From positions 1,860,001 to 1,924,000 of the forward strand of contig AP019416.1 in NCBI GenBank assembly GCA_004295565.1: a DNA stretch of 64,000 bases. The letters are read 5' to 3'. Shown in pieces: positions 63,479 to 64,000 of this stretch. Origin of the DNA: Vreelandella olivaria (GTDB lineage Bacteria; Pseudomonadota; Gammaproteobacteria; Pseudomonadales; Halomonadaceae). A program made the translations under genes and the position numbers. The stretch's first letter is position 1. Every line of letters starts with the position of its first letter. The notes beneath the pieces were generated by a model. That model saw only the letters and a program-made list of their open reading frames with translations. It did not search any database and was not told the origin of the DNA.

Positions 63479-64000
63479 ATGAGCGAGTCGGAACAGACCA
63501 CAGCACCGGCCCAGAACCGCAAGCCAAAACGCCGCCGTCGTAAACCGCGTCGTCGCCAGTCGAGCTGGGATCTTCGTCAGTTTCAGGTGCCCGCCGTGGC
63601 AGGCAAGTGGCGCTTTCATGACTTTGATTTGCCGCTGCCCTTAATGCGCGCTATTCATGCCCAGGGGTTTGAGTACTGCACGCCTATTCAAGCCGAAGCC
63701 CTGCGCCAAACGCTATTAGGTGGCGACATTGTCGGCAAAGCGCAAACGGGAACCGGTAAAACCGCGGCCTTTTTGATCTCGGTGATGGCCTACTTCCTGG
63801 AAGAGCCAACACCTAATGGTCAAAAGCCGGGTGCGCCGCGGGCGTTGATTATTGCCCTACCCGGGAACTGGCACTGCAGATCGAGAAAGATGCCAAAGCG
63901 TTAGCGCGCTTCACCCAGCTTAATGTGGCGAGTGTGGTCGGCGGTATGGACTACCAGAAGCAGCGCGACAGCCTGGGCAGCAAGATCGATATTCTGGTGG
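63479..64000 (+). CDS. rhlB: RhlB-like DEAD-box RNA helicase, partial and frameshifted
   Basis: The start of a DEAD-box helicase; the gene runs off the window. The first 30 residues are highly basic ([17 protein letters not shown]), followed by [30 protein letters not shown] (Q motif) and [20 protein letters not shown] (motif I). After a missing base near 63862 the frame continues [19 protein letters not shown] (motif Ia) and [12 protein letters not shown]. RhlB is the usual helicase of the RNase E degradosome, which would link it to rne in this window; other RhlE-type helicases cannot be ruled out. Confidence 0.85.

Overview
The window is a contiguous stretch of core chromosome from a Gram-negative gammaproteobacterium with a moderately high GC content. 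Lipid A and KDO genes (lpxC, msbA, lpxK, kdsB), a LolD transporter, RNase E with a long acidic tail, and the gene orders lpxC-dciA-secA-argJ and rluC-HAD-sppA-yceF-yceD-rpmF-plsX-fab resemble Pseudomonas and the Oceanospirillales. A Halomonas-like halophile is my best guess; this is an inference from gene order and protein style, not a database match.

The sequence carries very many single-base insertions and deletions, mostly in homopolymers. I estimate roughly a hundred in 64 kb. They split almost every long, universally conserved gene into two to seven reading frames. Because essential genes (secA, rne, fabF, tmk, holB, nrdE) are all affected, I read them as sequencing or assembly errors, not pseudogenes. 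I therefore give one coordinate span per gene and list where the frame changes.

Layout: 1-6.2 kb holds lpxC, dciA (reverse), a secA leader region, secA and argJ. 6.3-9.4 kb holds a Nudix-ThiE-like fusion and the reverse agmatine-to-putrescine genes aguA-aguB. 9.5-19.9 kb holds a single Lol permease with lolD, DUF2062, comEC, then msbA-lpxK-trm112-kdsB, a low-molecular-weight phosphatase and murB. 20-23.4 kb is rne (reverse), separated by about 720 bp from rluC. 24.1-38.2 kb runs through rluC, a HAD phosphatase, sppA, yceF (reverse), yceD-rpmF-plsX-fabD-fabG-acpP-fabF-pabC-mltG-tmk-holB-pilZ-tatD, the fatty-acid and cell-envelope block. 38.2-41 kb holds DUF1285 and a UvrD-like helicase.

The second half is more accessory. 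41.1-45.1 kb is a porin, a phosphate-binding-like periplasmic protein and a membrane GGDEF-EAL protein. 45.2-49.1 kb holds ETF-quinone oxidoreductase and divergent etfBA, with two PsrA-like palindromes between them. 49.3-54.1 kb holds an Mn-type superoxide dismutase and the class Ib ribonucleotide reductase set nrdHIEF with an NrdR-like box: a manganese-oriented module. 54.2-57 kb holds a Nudix hydrolase, a LysR regulator, an EamA exporter and an orphan antitoxin-like gene. 57.2-62.2 kb is a TonB2-type energy-transduction operon (DUF3450, TtpC-like, ExbB, ExbD, TonB, TPR) behind a strong Fur-like box. The window ends with xthA (reverse), a small uncharacterised gene and the start of an rhlB-like helicase.

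The most interesting observation is the region before secA. A signal-sequence-bearing frame, a C-terminal Arg-Gly-Pro-Pro motif and a perfect 11-bp hairpin together look like a SecM-type export-monitoring leader, though its reading frame cannot be settled from this error-prone sequence.
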